The position numbers were made by a program, and so were the translations under genes. Of a stretch of 64,000 bases of DNA, positions 42,354 to 50,274 are shown one piece after another. Each line of letters starts with the position of its first letter. Position 1 is the first letter of the stretch. Under the pieces are notes generated by a model that had not been told where the DNA came from, did no database searches, and was given only the letters and a program-made list of their open reading frames with translations. This DNA is from Luteibacter mycovicinus (GTDB taxonomy: Bacteria; Pseudomonadota; Gammaproteobacteria; Xanthomonadales; Rhodanobacteraceae): contig NZ_JQNL01000001.1 in NCBI RefSeq assembly GCF_000745235.1, forward strand, positions 124,001-188,000, read 5' to 3'.

Positions 42354-42914
42354 CTACGACAGCAGCGTATCGCGCATGACGAGCCACTTGGCCGCCATGC
42401 GTCGCAAGGACACATCCGCTTCCGGATCCGCCGCGATATCGGCGACCGGACGCCACGCCAGCGCGAGTGCTTCCTCGTTGACGACGAACGTCTCGTCGCC
42501 GCGCGCGACCACCACGTAACGCACGTCATGGTGCCAGTGCTCCGGCTCGTGCCCCCGTGCGGGGATGCGATGGGTATCGACGTCGAAGATGACGGGATGA
42601 ACCTCGAGATCCCGCAGTCCGGTCTCTTCCCGCGCTTCGCGAAGGGCGACCTCGGCCAGGTCGGGGTCGCCATCGGCATGACCGCCCGGCTGAAGCCAGC
42701 GGCCGAGCTTGCGATGCAGCATGAGCAGAACGCGCTCGCCGTCGCCGCTGACCAGCCATGCGGAGCCGGTGAAGTGCCCGGCCAACGTCTCGCGATGGAA
42801 TGGCTGCTCGCTATCGCGTAACCAGGCGACACATCGCTCCACATCCGGTTCGGCTGGCCATCGCTCGCCATAGTGACGAAAAGCATCGAGCAAGGCGTGG
42901 CGTTCGGCGTGCAT
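42354..42914 (-). CDS. NUDIX hydrolase
   Basis: 186 residues with a complete NUDIX box: GGHADGDPDLAEVALREA, then REETGL, which binds Mg2+ and the diphosphate. N-terminal segment is longer than in MutT and resembles the family annotated as ADP-ribose/diphosphate NUDIX proteins in Xanthomonadales. Substrate unknown. ATG 42914; upstream frame is not conserved. Convergent with nbaC, nine bases apart. Confidence 0.88.
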   Translation of the reverse strand: MHAERHALLDAFRHYGERWPAEPDVERCVAWLRDSEQPFHRETLAGHFTGSAWLVSGDGERVLLMLHRKLGRWLQPGGHADGDPDLAEVALREAREETGLRDLEVHPVIFDVDTHRIPARGHEPEHWHHDVRYVVVARGDETFVVNEEALALAWRPVADIAADPEADVSLRRMAAKWLVMRDTLLS

Positions 42915-43057
42915 GCGGACCCTTCGGTGGCGGTCGAGCTGAGCATTCTCGCACGACATTTTAGGACTAATCCGATGTTTTTCAGGGGACATGGCCGCCT
43001 AGGATGGGTCCATGCGCACGACGCGCATGGCAGTTCAGCCCAGCAAGGAATCGCAGC

Positions 43058-44026
43058 ATGCGCTACATCCCCAACGTCACCGCCCTCTTACTCGCCCTGA
43101 CGATACCGCCAGCCTTCGCCGCACAGGCGTCGCCGGAGCAGGAATCGCCCCGCTTTACCGGCCCGCTCGTGACGCCCGCCGTCAACACGATGCCGATGGG
43201 GATGCTCAACATCGAGCCTTACCTCATCCATACGAATACGCGAGGCAGCTACGACAACACCGGTCACCGCCGCGAGCAGCATCCGATGTACCGTCAATGG
43301 CAGGTCGCCGTTCCCATGACGTACGCCCTGACCGACAGCAGTGCGGTTCAGCTCACGCTGAACGCCTCGCGCACGTCCGGCGGCGGACGGCACACCGACG
43401 GTCTTCGCATGGGCGACTCCGTACTGCGCGTGCAACAGCGCCTGATCGCCCCCGCGGCTGACGGCACCGGCCTGGTGCTCGCCCTGGCGGTGGCGCAGCG
43501 CTTCGTCACCGGCAAATACCAGCGACTGGACACCAATCCGCTGAATGCGACGGGCAATGGCGCCGCGCGAACCACGCTGAGCCTCGGCGCGCAGCAGCTG
43601 CACTGGCTGCCGAACCACCACGCCTTGCGCTGGCGCGGGCAACTCGCCTGGAGCCCGTCGCCGGGGCACGTCAAGGTTCACGACAGCAGCGTTTATGGCA
43701 CCGCCGAAGGATTTCGCGGCCGGGCACGCGTCGGACAGGCCTGGAACGCGACCCTTGCCGCCGAATATGTCCTCGACACGCGCTGGGGCCTGGTCGGCGA
43801 AGCGATCTGGAATCGCGCGAGTGCGGTGTCCGTCAGCGGTCGGTCGCGCCACGGGCAGACGACCCGCCATCGTGTCCCCGCATCCCATGACATCAGCCTC
43901 GCCCCGGCGGTGGAGTACCACTTCAGCCCCACGGTGGGGCTCATCGCAGGCGTCCAGTTCACCGTCGCGGGCCGCAACGCCGGCGACTACGTGGCACCGC
44001 AGGCCGCGCTGAACATGGTTTTCTGA
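43058..44026 (+). CDS. Putative outer-membrane beta-barrel protein
   Basis: 322 residues with a signal peptide (ALLLALTIPPAFA, cleavage near residue 21) and a body of alternating strands, many Tyr/Trp and short Gly/Asn loops, ending in ...NMVF, the C-terminal Phe of an outer-membrane barrel. The pattern NIEPYLIHTNTRGSYDN resembles the transporter/phenol-degradation barrel families, but I recognise no specific member. ATG 43058 follows AAGGAA. It is flanked by a divergent NUDIX gene and the downstream permease genes; no functional link is evident. Confidence 0.65.
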   Translation: MRYIPNVTALLLALTIPPAFAAQASPEQESPRFTGPLVTPAVNTMPMGMLNIEPYLIHTNTRGSYDNTGHRREQHPMYRQWQVAVPMTYALTDSSAVQLTLNASRTSGGGRHTDGLRMGDSVLRVQQRLIAPAADGTGLVLALAVAQRFVTGKYQRLDTNPLNATGNGAARTTLSLGAQQLHWLPNHHALRWRGQLAWSPSPGHVKVHDSSVYGTAEGFRGRARVGQAWNATLAAEYVLDTRWGLVGEAIWNRASAVSVSGRSRHGQTTRHRVPASHDISLAPAVEYHFSPTVGLIAGVQFTVAGRNAGDYVAPQAALNMVF

Positions 44027-44243
44027 GAAAGCAGCACCGCGCCATGCACAACCGCCGTAAGTCATGCTCGACATCCGCACCCTGTCCGTGCAGGGCCTTG
44101 GCACGCCCCGCATCGCAGCTTGTACGGCCAATGCCCGCTGGGCTATGGTGCCGTGCCAGCGCTTTAAGACAGCGGCGTGTCCACCGTGAGTCACGCGGCG
44201 GTCCCAATAATAAAAGGCTACATTCCGGTAGTAGGGGAGACAC

Positions 44244-45734
44244 ATGTTGAAACACCTGTTCGCGACGCATCCGATCGAGGCCGCGCCGCACGTAGACGCC
44301 GGTGAGCACATCAGCACCAGCGTCCACGGAAATAACGAGCTGAAGCGCGTACTCACCGCGAAGCACCTCATCCTTCTCGGTGTCGGCGCCGTCATCGGTG
44401 CAGGTATCTTCGTCATCACCGGCCAGGCCGCCGCGCTTCACGCGGGTCCCGCACTGGTCATCAGCTTCCTTATCGCCGGTTTCGCCTGCGCCCTTGCAGG
44501 CCTCTGCTACGCCGAATTCGCGGCCATGCTCCCGGTCTCGGGCAGCGCCTACTCCTATTCCTACGCCACGCTCGGCGAGTACGTCGCCTGGTTCGTCGGC
44601 TGGAATCTCGTCCTCGAATACCTGTTCGCCGCCGCGACGGTCGCCGCGGGCTGGTCAGGCTATTTCAACGAACTGCTCGGCATGGTCGGCCAGTTCACCG
44701 GCAGCAATCTCGCCCTGCCCGCCGCGCTCGCGTCGGCGCCGTACCAGTTCGTCGAGGGGCATATCCAGGCGACCGGCACCCTGATCAACCTCCCCGCGGT
44801 CTGCATCATCGCGGCGCTGTCGGGCCTGTGCTACGTCGGTATCACTCAGTCGGCCTTCGTCAACTCGATCATCGTGGCGATCAAGGTCACCGTGATCCTG
44901 CTGTTCCTCGCTTTCGCCATCCAGGTGATCAACCCGTCCAACTGGCATCCGTTCATCCCGGAAGCGGAAGGCCCGGGTACCTACGGCTGGGGCGGCATCT
45001 TCCGCGCCGCGACCATCGTGTTCTTCTCCTATGTCGGCTTCGATGCGGTCTCCACCGCCGCCGGCGAAGCGAAGAACCCGCAGCGCGACATGCCGATCGG
45101 CATTCTCGGCTCGCTCGCCATCTGCACGGTGCTGTACATCGCCGTCGCGCTGGTCCTGACCGGTATCGCCCCGTTCCGCATGCTCAACACGCCGGAGCCG
45201 GTCGCCACCGCGCTTGGTCTGTATCCGCATCTGTCCTGGCTGAAAGCGCTGGTCATCCTCGGTGCGATCACCGGCCTGTCCTCGGTCATCCTCGTGATGC
45301 TCATGGGCCTGCCGCGCATCTTCTTCTCGATGGCGAAGGACGGCCTGCTTCCGCAGACCATGGCCAAGGTGCACCCGAAGTTCCGCACGCCGTACATCGG
45401 TACGATCATCGTGGGCGTCGCCGCGGCCGCCATGGCCGGCCTGTTCCCCGTCAGCGTGCTCGGTGAGCTCGTCTCCATGGGTACCCTGCTCGCCTTCGCC
45501 ACCGTCTGCATCGGCGTGCTGATCCTGCGTTACACCCGTCCGGAGCTGAAGCGCAGCTTCCGCGTTCCGTTCGTCTGGCCGATCTGCATCATCGGCGCCC
45601 TGGCCTGCGTCTACCTGTTCTGGCAGGCATTTGAAGAACACTGGCGGCTGATGTGCGGCTGGATCGTCATCGGCCAGCTGATCTACTTCGGCTACGGTTA
45701 CGCACACAGCAAGTTGCGCAAGTCGCTCTCCTGA
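44244..45734 (+). CDS. APC-family amino-acid permease, first of two
   Basis: Cationic/branched-chain amino acid transporter-like protein of 496 residues with about 12-14 membrane segments. The N-terminal LGVGAVIGAGIFVITGQAAA is the APC substrate loop, and GFDAVSTAAGEAKNPQRDMP is the conserved loop. It is most like the CAT/YfnA-type subgroup. ATG 44244 follows GGGGAGA. It is followed by an intrinsic terminator and a second, closely related permease at 45825. Substrate not known. Confidence 0.92.
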   Translation: MLKHLFATHPIEAAPHVDAGEHISTSVHGNNELKRVLTAKHLILLGVGAVIGAGIFVITGQAAALHAGPALVISFLIAGFACALAGLCYAEFAAMLPVSGSAYSYSYATLGEYVAWFVGWNLVLEYLFAAATVAAGWSGYFNELLGMVGQFTGSNLALPAALASAPYQFVEGHIQATGTLINLPAVCIIAALSGLCYVGITQSAFVNSIIVAIKVTVILLFLAFAIQVINPSNWHPFIPEAEGPGTYGWGGIFRAATIVFFSYVGFDAVSTAAGEAKNPQRDMPIGILGSLAICTVLYIAVALVLTGIAPFRMLNTPEPVATALGLYPHLSWLKALVILGAITGLSSVILVMLMGLPRIFFSMAKDGLLPQTMAKVHPKFRTPYIGTIIVGVAAAAMAGLFPVSVLGELVSMGTLLAFATVCIGVLILRYTRPELKRSFRVPFVWPICIIGALACVYLFWQAFEEHWRLMCGWIVIGQLIYFGYGYAHSKLRKSLS

Positions 45735-45752
45735 TCGACACGCTCACGTGAC

Positions 45753-45780
45753 AAGGCCGGCGGGCTCCCGCCGGCCTTTC
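45753..45780 (+). terminator. Intrinsic terminator between the two permease genes
   Basis: AAGGCCGGCGGG and CCCGCCGGCCTT (45753-45764 and 45767-45778) form a 12-base perfect inverted repeat with TTTCCGTTT following. Ends the first permease transcript, so the second permease must have its own promoter. Confidence 0.85.
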
Positions 45781-45824
45781 CGTTTGCGGCTATTCTCTCA
45801 ACGTCTTTTCTTTCCGGGCCGCCC

Positions 45825-47273
45825 ATGCTCAAGCAGTTACTCGCCAAGAAAGCCCCTCAGGCTGAACCCGACGACGCGCACGGCCCCGCCCTGCGGCGCA
45901 CCCTTGGCCCCTGGGGTTTGACCGCGCTGGGCATCGGCGCGGTCATCGGCGGCGGCATCTTCGTCATCACCGGCGTCGCCGCGGCGGAGCACGCCGGCCC
46001 GGCGATCATCATCTCCTTCATCCTCGCGGCCATCTGCAGCACGTTCACCGCGCTGTGCTATGCCGAGTTCGCCTCGATGATTCCCGTTTCCGGTAGTGCG
46101 TACTCCTACGCGTACGCCACCCTCGGCGAAGGTGCCGCCTGGTTCATCGGCTGGAACCTCGTCCTCGAATATGGCGTCTCGGCGTCCGCCGTCGCAGTCA
46201 GCTGGACGGGCTATTTCGTCAGCTTGCTCGACCACGTCGGCATTCATATCCCGACCGTCCTGACCAACGCGCCGCTCGATTACGTCGATGGCCACCTGGT
46301 CACCACCGGCGCCCTGTTCAATCTTCCGGCCGTAGGTATCGTGCTGGCGCTGACCTGGCTCTGCTACGTCGGCATCCGCGAGTCCGCCGGCATCAACATG
46401 GCGATGGTGCTGCTGAAGACCGCCCTGATCATCACCGTGATCGTGGTCGGCGCACAGCACATCGATACCGCCAACTGGCACCCGTTCATCCCTGAGAACC
46501 AGGGAGAGAACAAGTACGGCTGGTCCGGTATCCTGCGCGGCGCCTCCATGGTGTTCTTCGCCTACATCGGCTTCGAGGCGACCTCGACGGCGGCGCAGGA
46601 ATCCAAGAACCCGCAGCGCGACATGCCTATCAGCACCCTCGCCTCGCTCGGCATCTGCACGGTGCTGTACATCGCCATGGCCGCCGTGCTGACCGGCCTC
46701 GTCCCGTTCACCGAGCTCGGAACGTCCGAACCGGTCGTCACCGCCATCCGCAACCATCCGGAACTCGGCTGGTTGCGCGGCGTGGTCGAAGTGGGCGCCC
46801 TCATCGGCTTGTCCTCGGTGGTGCTGGTCATGGTCATCGCCCAGCCACGCATCTTCATGATCATGGGTCGCGACGGGCTGCTGCCGAAGGTGTTCACCAC
46901 CGTGCACCCGAAGTACCGCACGCCGCACCTCAACACGGTGATCACGGGCGCCGGTATCGCGTTGCTCGCCGCCGTCTTCCCGTTGAACGTTCTCGGCGAC
47001 CTGACCTCGATGGGCACGCTCATCGCCTTCTGTGCCGTGTGTGGCGGTGTCCTGATCCTGCGCTTCACCGCGCCGGACCTCCCGCGCACCTTCCGTGTGC
47101 CCTGGGTCTGGTTCACCTGCCTCGCCGGCATCGCCAGCTGTATCGCCCTGCTGTTCTACATGAGCTGGTACAACTGGGCGCTGATGGGCGCGTGGACCCT
47201 GATCGGCATGGCCATCTATGGCGCGTACGGGTATCGCCACAGCCGGCTGAAGCACGGCTCCTCACGCGTGTAA
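45825..47273 (+). CDS. APC-family amino-acid permease, second of two
   Basis: 482 residues, a paralogue of the preceding gene: the loop IGAVIGGGIFVITGVAAAEH, the GFEATSTAAQESKNPQRDMP segment and membrane topology are shared. The substrate-loop and periplasmic loop differ, suggesting a different specificity. The gene begins 45 bases after the terminator of the first permease. Similar pairs are common and may transport different amino acids. Confidence 0.92.
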   Translation: MLKQLLAKKAPQAEPDDAHGPALRRTLGPWGLTALGIGAVIGGGIFVITGVAAAEHAGPAIIISFILAAICSTFTALCYAEFASMIPVSGSAYSYAYATLGEGAAWFIGWNLVLEYGVSASAVAVSWTGYFVSLLDHVGIHIPTVLTNAPLDYVDGHLVTTGALFNLPAVGIVLALTWLCYVGIRESAGINMAMVLLKTALIITVIVVGAQHIDTANWHPFIPENQGENKYGWSGILRGASMVFFAYIGFEATSTAAQESKNPQRDMPISTLASLGICTVLYIAMAAVLTGLVPFTELGTSEPVVTAIRNHPELGWLRGVVEVGALIGLSSVVLVMVIAQPRIFMIMGRDGLLPKVFTTVHPKYRTPHLNTVITGAGIALLAAVFPLNVLGDLTSMGTLIAFCAVCGGVLILRFTAPDLPRTFRVPWVWFTCLAGIASCIALLFYMSWYNWALMGAWTLIGMAIYGAYGYRHSRLKHGSSRV

Positions 47274-47289
47274 GCCGCTAACAAAAATC

Positions 47290-47319
47290 TTACAGAAAGT
47301 ATTAGGTTTTCGTTATAAG
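47290..47319 (+). promoter_or_regulatory. Sigma-70 promoter candidate for the small RNA
   Basis: TTACAG (47290-47295) and TATAAG (47314-47319) with an 18-base spacer make a plausible -35/-10 pair, in an A/T-rich pocket just after the second permease gene. It would start transcription near 47326, at the beginning of the hairpin-rich interval. Confidence 0.55.
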
Positions 47320-47325
47320 GTCTTG

Positions 47326-47557
47326 TTTTGCGACGAGATAGGCAGAAATTCGCCTGTCATTTAACTGCCATTGGCAGCCTGCGGCGGGAGGGGAGTATGA
47401 TCCTCAGTCCGCGGGTAAATCACTTGGCAGTGGGCCCCGGATTGCCGCCCAGCGCGTCAGGCGGGTCAGCTCCTCGGCCTGACGCGCTTGGGCTGCATTT
47501 TGCGATTCCCATGATTTCATGGGCTGGAAAGGCCGGCTGTGGAGCTGGCCTTTTTCT
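47326..47557 (+). ncRNA. Candidate structured small RNA (about 230 nt), unrecognised
   Basis: The 372-base gap between the permease and HiPIP genes has no convincing protein gene but a promoter-like pair, several hairpins and a terminator. Hairpins include CTGCC/GGCAG near 47370, a 16-bp stem with one bulge (47447-47462 with 47477-47493, loop of 14), CCCATGA/TCATGGG (47508-47523) and the terminator stem. An ATG with a purine-rich leader at 47398 opens a frame that runs through all these hairpins and both terminators, which argues against translation. It does not look like 6S, tmRNA, RNase P, 4.5S or a known riboswitch as far as I can tell. A regulatory RNA is the simplest reading. Confidence 0.5.
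47528..47557 (+). terminator. Intrinsic terminator of the small RNA
   Basis: AAAGGCCGGC (47528-47537) pairs with GCTGGCCTTT (47544-47553), one G-T pair, 6-base loop, followed by a T-rich tail (TTTTTCTTT from 47551). Classical rho-independent terminator facing plus. Confidence 0.85.
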
Positions 47558-47598
47558 TTGGTCGGGCTCGGGAAAGCGGTCCGTCCGGCCCACCACAA

Positions 47599-47624
47599 AA
47601 AAAGCGCCCGAAGGCGCTTTTTCC
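47599..47624. terminator. Bidirectional terminator at the HiPIP 3' end
   Basis: AAAAAGCGCC (47599-47608) and GGCGCTTTTT (47613-47622) pair perfectly around CGAA, with A-run and T-run on either side. It lies 22 bases past the HiPIP stop and ends that minus-strand transcript; it also backs up the small RNA terminator on plus. Confidence 0.88.
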
Positions 47625-47645
47625 TTATCCACCGTCAGGCCGGCA

Positions 47646-47978
47646 TCACATCATCGCGGCGTGCGAAACGCACCAGCCCTTGGCGGCCACGGCCTTGCCG
47701 GGGAACAGCTGGCATGGGCCCCATGCGGCGCCGGCCTTTCCGCTGTAGAAGTTACAGTTCATGCAGGCGTCCTTCGGATCCTTCTTGCCAGCGGCCTTGC
47801 TGCCGTCCTCGACGTATTTCAGCGCCGAAGCCGTCGGGTCGCTCGTGGCGAGGTGCGGCAGGTCCTGCGCGTTCGCGAAACGCGGCACCGTCCCGAGGAC
47901 CGCCGCAGCGGCCACGCCGCCAGCGGCGGCCTTGAGGAAGCGGCGGCGCCCCTCCATATTCTTATCGTCTTGCGACAT
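47646..47978 (-). CDS. High-potential iron-sulfur protein (HiPIP), Tat-exported
   Basis: Small periplasmic electron carrier with one 4Fe-4S cluster. 110 residues: Tat signal (GRRRFLKAA, twin/triple Arg at 11-13; cleavage after ANA near 37), then mature protein with the cluster Cys72 and Cys75 (ACMNCNFY), Cys89 (WGPCQLF) and Cys103 (GWCVSH), the usual HiPIP spacing. HiPIPs pass electrons between quinol-oxidising complexes and terminal acceptors and are typical of Xanthomonadales. Neighbours do not show the partner. Confidence 0.93.
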   Translation of the reverse strand: MSQDDKNMEGRRRFLKAAAGGVAAAAVLGTVPRFANAQDLPHLATSDPTASALKYVEDGSKAAGKKDPKDACMNCNFYSGKAGAAWGPCQLFPGKAVAAKGWCVSHAAMM

Positions 47979-48128
47979 TGGTTAACCTCCGTCGATAAAG
48001 CAACCTGCGGGCCAGATGGCTCGCACCCAGTTGAAGCGTACGCGATTTGCCAAAATAGCAGTGGTTCGCATTCCGCTCCGCGACGTCTGGTCGCAGCAGA
48101 CCGGAAAAAAAGTCCGCCTTGGCGTGCG

Positions 48129-48137
48129 TGATACACT
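48129..48137 (+). promoter_or_regulatory. Extended -10 promoter candidate for mtnB
   Basis: TGATACACT (48129-48137) reads as an extended -10 (TG-N-TACACT). The predicted start point near 48144 is immediately before the palindrome at 48147-48160, so a protein on that site would block initiation or clearance. Confidence 0.4.
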
Positions 48138-48146
48138 TCATACCCG

Positions 48147-48160
48147 TTTGGACGTCCAAA
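48147..48160. promoter_or_regulatory. Perfect palindrome upstream of mtnB (candidate salvage operator)
   Basis: TTTGGACGTCCAAA, a perfect 14-base palindrome ending five bases before the mtnB start. A close relative (53381-53398) lies before the aminotransferase gene of the same pathway. Both share TTTGG-ACGK-CCAAA with the same spacing. Probably a repressor site over the transcription start. The regulator is not identified in the window. Confidence 0.65.
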
Positions 48161-48165
48161 TCTCC

Positions 48166-48810
48166 ATGTCGAAGACCCTGTCCCACCTCGATCCCGCCCT
48201 GCTCGCCGAGCGCGCCGACGCCATCGCCGATGCGGCACGCGAGCTTGCGGCCTTCGGCTGGACTCCGGCGACCAGCAGCAACTTCTCGATGCGGATCGAC
48301 GACGAGCTCGCCGCCATAACGATTTCCGGCCGCGACAAGGGTCGGCTGGGACGCGACGACATCATGGTCGTCGACATGGATGGCAAGGCCGTCGGCTCGG
48401 ACAACCGCCCTTCCGCCGAGACCGGACTCCATACCCAGGTGTATCGCCGTTTTCCCGAAGCCAACGTCGTGCTGCACACGCATTCGCGAACGCAGAGCGT
48501 CTGCTCGCGCCTGTTTGCAGATGAGGGCCGGGTGCGCCTCGAAGGCTGGGAGCTGCAGAAGGCCATCACGGGCTACACCACGCATGAAAGCGTGCTCGAC
48601 ATCCCCGTTTTCCCCAATACCCAGCACATGCCGGAGCTCGAAGCCCGTGTGGACGCCTGGATCGACTCCGGCAAGCCGCTACATGCCTACCTGATCAACG
48701 GGCACGGCATCTACACGTGGGGTCGGGACATGGCCGAGACGCGCCGTCACCTTGAGGCACTCGAATTTCTGCTGGGCTGCGAACTCGACCTGAGGAGGCT
48801 GACCCCATGA
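48166..48810 (+). CDS. mtnB: Methylthioribulose-1-phosphate dehydratase
   Basis: Class II aldolase-fold zinc enzyme of the methionine salvage pathway: dehydrates 5-methylthioribulose 1-phosphate to the diketo intermediate. 214 residues. Zinc and catalytic residues are visible in [12 protein letters not shown] (His-x-His) and [14 protein letters not shown] 48166 starts the conserved domain; the longer frame has no match. It overlaps mtnD in ATGA and carries the operator 48147-48160 upstream. Confidence 0.95.
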   Translation: MSKTLSHLDPALLAERADAIADAARELAAFGWTPATSSNFSMRIDDELAAITISGRDKGRLGRDDIMVVDMDGKAVGSDNRPSAETGLHTQVYRRFPEANVVLHTHSRTQSVCSRLFADEGRVRLEGWELQKAITGYTTHESVLDIPVFPNTQHMPELEARVDAWIDSGKPLHAYLINGHGIYTWGRDMAETRRHLEALEFLLGCELDLRRLTP

Positions 48811-49382
48811 GCCGTCTGCGCATCTACGAAGACAACAAGCACGAAGCGCCGGTCGCGGTGCTCGAGAATCATGCCGACATCGCAGCGGCGCTCCATGCGG
48901 TCGGCGTGCGCTTCGAGCAGTGGGAAGCCGGCCAGCCAATCACCCCGGGTGCGACGCAGGACGAAGTCATCGCCGCCTACCGCGCCGACATCGATCGGCT
49001 GATGGCGGAGAACGGCTATCGGTCGGTCGATGTCATCAGCCTCAAACCCGATCACCCCGATCGTGCCGCGTTCCGCCAGAAGTTCCTCAACGAGCACACG
49101 CACAGCGAAGACGAAGTACGCTTCTTCGTCGCGGGTGCCGGTCAGTTCACCCTGCATCTCGACGGCAAGGTGTACGAGGTGCTTTGCGAAAAGGGCGACC
49201 TGATCGGCGTACCGGATGGCACGCCTCACTGGTTCGACATGAGCGAGTCGCCCTACTTCGTGGCTATTCGCCTGTTCACCAACACCGAGGGCTGGGTGGC
49301 GAACTTCACCGGAACGGATATCGCGGAGCGCTTCCCGCGCATGAACCCGCACGCGTCCGCCGGGCAGACCAGCGAAGCCTGA
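48807..49382 (+). CDS. mtnD: Acireductone dioxygenase
   Basis: Cupin enzyme that oxidises the acireductone intermediate to formate and 2-keto-4-methylthiobutyrate (Fe form). 191 residues. The metal triad region [14 protein letters not shown] is present with the following GTPHWFDM. Its ATG overlaps the mtnB stop by four bases. Note a strong hairpin after it, before mtnC. Confidence 0.95.
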   Translation: MSRLRIYEDNKHEAPVAVLENHADIAAALHAVGVRFEQWEAGQPITPGATQDEVIAAYRADIDRLMAENGYRSVDVISLKPDHPDRAAFRQKFLNEHTHSEDEVRFFVAGAGQFTLHLDGKVYEVLCEKGDLIGVPDGTPHWFDMSESPYFVAIRLFTNTEGWVANFTGTDIAERFPRMNPHASAGQTSEA

Positions 49383-49425
49383 GTCCTGCCCGCGCCGGGC
49401 TTCGGCCGGCGCGCACGACGGCTCT

Positions 49426-49458
49426 CACCACCTCGCGGATGACCTCCGCGAGGTGGTG
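49426..49458 (+). terminator. Strong 14-bp hairpin between mtnD and mtnC
   Basis: CACCACCTCGCGGA (49426-49439) and TCCGCGAGGTGGTG (49445-49458) pair perfectly with loop TGACC. No T-run follows, so it may be a partial terminator, an mRNA processing or stability element, or an attenuator reducing mtnC relative to mtnBD. It lies 133 bases before the mtnC start. Confidence 0.5.
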
Positions 49459-49590
49459 GCTGGGGTCGGATACCCCCCTTAGCGAGCGAGCCTGTTCACG
49501 TTCCGCGACCTCCCGTGACGCCCGGCCATTCCGCCGGCCCTGGTCGTCGTTTATCCTGCATGGTCTCCCCGCCCCGCAGGCTTCCATCGC

Positions 49591-50274
49591 ATGTCCGATA
49601 TCCGCGCCGTCCTCACCGACATCGAAGGCACCACCAGCTCGATCGACTTCGTCAAGGACGTGCTGTTTCCGTATGCCCGTCAGCACCTGCCGGCCTACGT
49701 GGAAACACATACGGACGAACCCGAGGTACAGCACTGGCTGCACGAAGCCGCCAAAGAGGCTGGCATCGTCGAGGCGACACGGGGTGAGATCATCGACCTG
49801 CTGATTCGCTGGATCGACGAAGACCGCAAGTCCACGGCCCTGAAGGCGCTGCAGGGCATGATCTGGCGTGAAGGTTACGAGTCGGGCGTTTACACCTCCC
49901 ACATGTATCCCGAAGTAGCGGCACGCCTGCGGGCCTGGCATCAGCAGGGGCTCTCGCTCTACGTGTATTCGTCGGGTTCGGTGCCCGCGCAGAAGCTGCT
50001 GTTCGGCTTCACGGAAAACGGCGATCTCACTCCTTTGTTCTCCGGTTACTTCGATACGCAGACGGGTCACAAGCGCGAAACGGACTCGTACCGGAAGATC
50101 GCCGAAGCGATCGGTCTCGAACCCGCGCAGGTTCTGTTCCTTTCCGACATCCGCGAAGAGCTCGACGCCGCCCGCGATGCCGGCATGCTCACCACCCACC
50201 TCATCCGTCCGCCGCTTCCGCTGGTGGACGCCGGCCACCCCGCCGTAACGGATTTCGATGCCATCATTCCTTGA
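49591..50274 (+). CDS. mtnC: Acireductone synthase (enolase-phosphatase E1)
   Basis: HAD-family enzyme that enolises and dephosphorylates the diketo intermediate, linking mtnB and mtnD. 227 residues. HAD motif 1 is in VLTDIEGTTSSIDFVKDVLF, with SGSV (motif 2), and the Lys/Asp of motifs 3-4 late in KETDSY and FLSDIREELDAARDAG. It follows mtnD after a 208-base gap containing the strong hairpin, and overlaps the C13 peptidase gene by 17 bases. Confidence 0.96.
   Translation: MSDIRAVLTDIEGTTSSIDFVKDVLFPYARQHLPAYVETHTDEPEVQHWLHEAAKEAGIVEATRGEIIDLLIRWIDEDRKSTALKALQGMIWREGYESGVYTSHMYPEVAARLRAWHQQGLSLYVYSSGSVPAQKLLFGFTENGDLTPLFSGYFDTQTGHKRETDSYRKIAEAIGLEPAQVLFLSDIREELDAARDAGMLTTHLIRPPLPLVDAGHPAVTDFDAIIP

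Noticed and set aside
47398..48131. Open frame with a purine-rich leader starting inside the small RNA interval
   Set aside because: It passes through a strong intrinsic terminator and a second one, and continues antisense to HiPIP with no conserved domain; unlikely to be translated.
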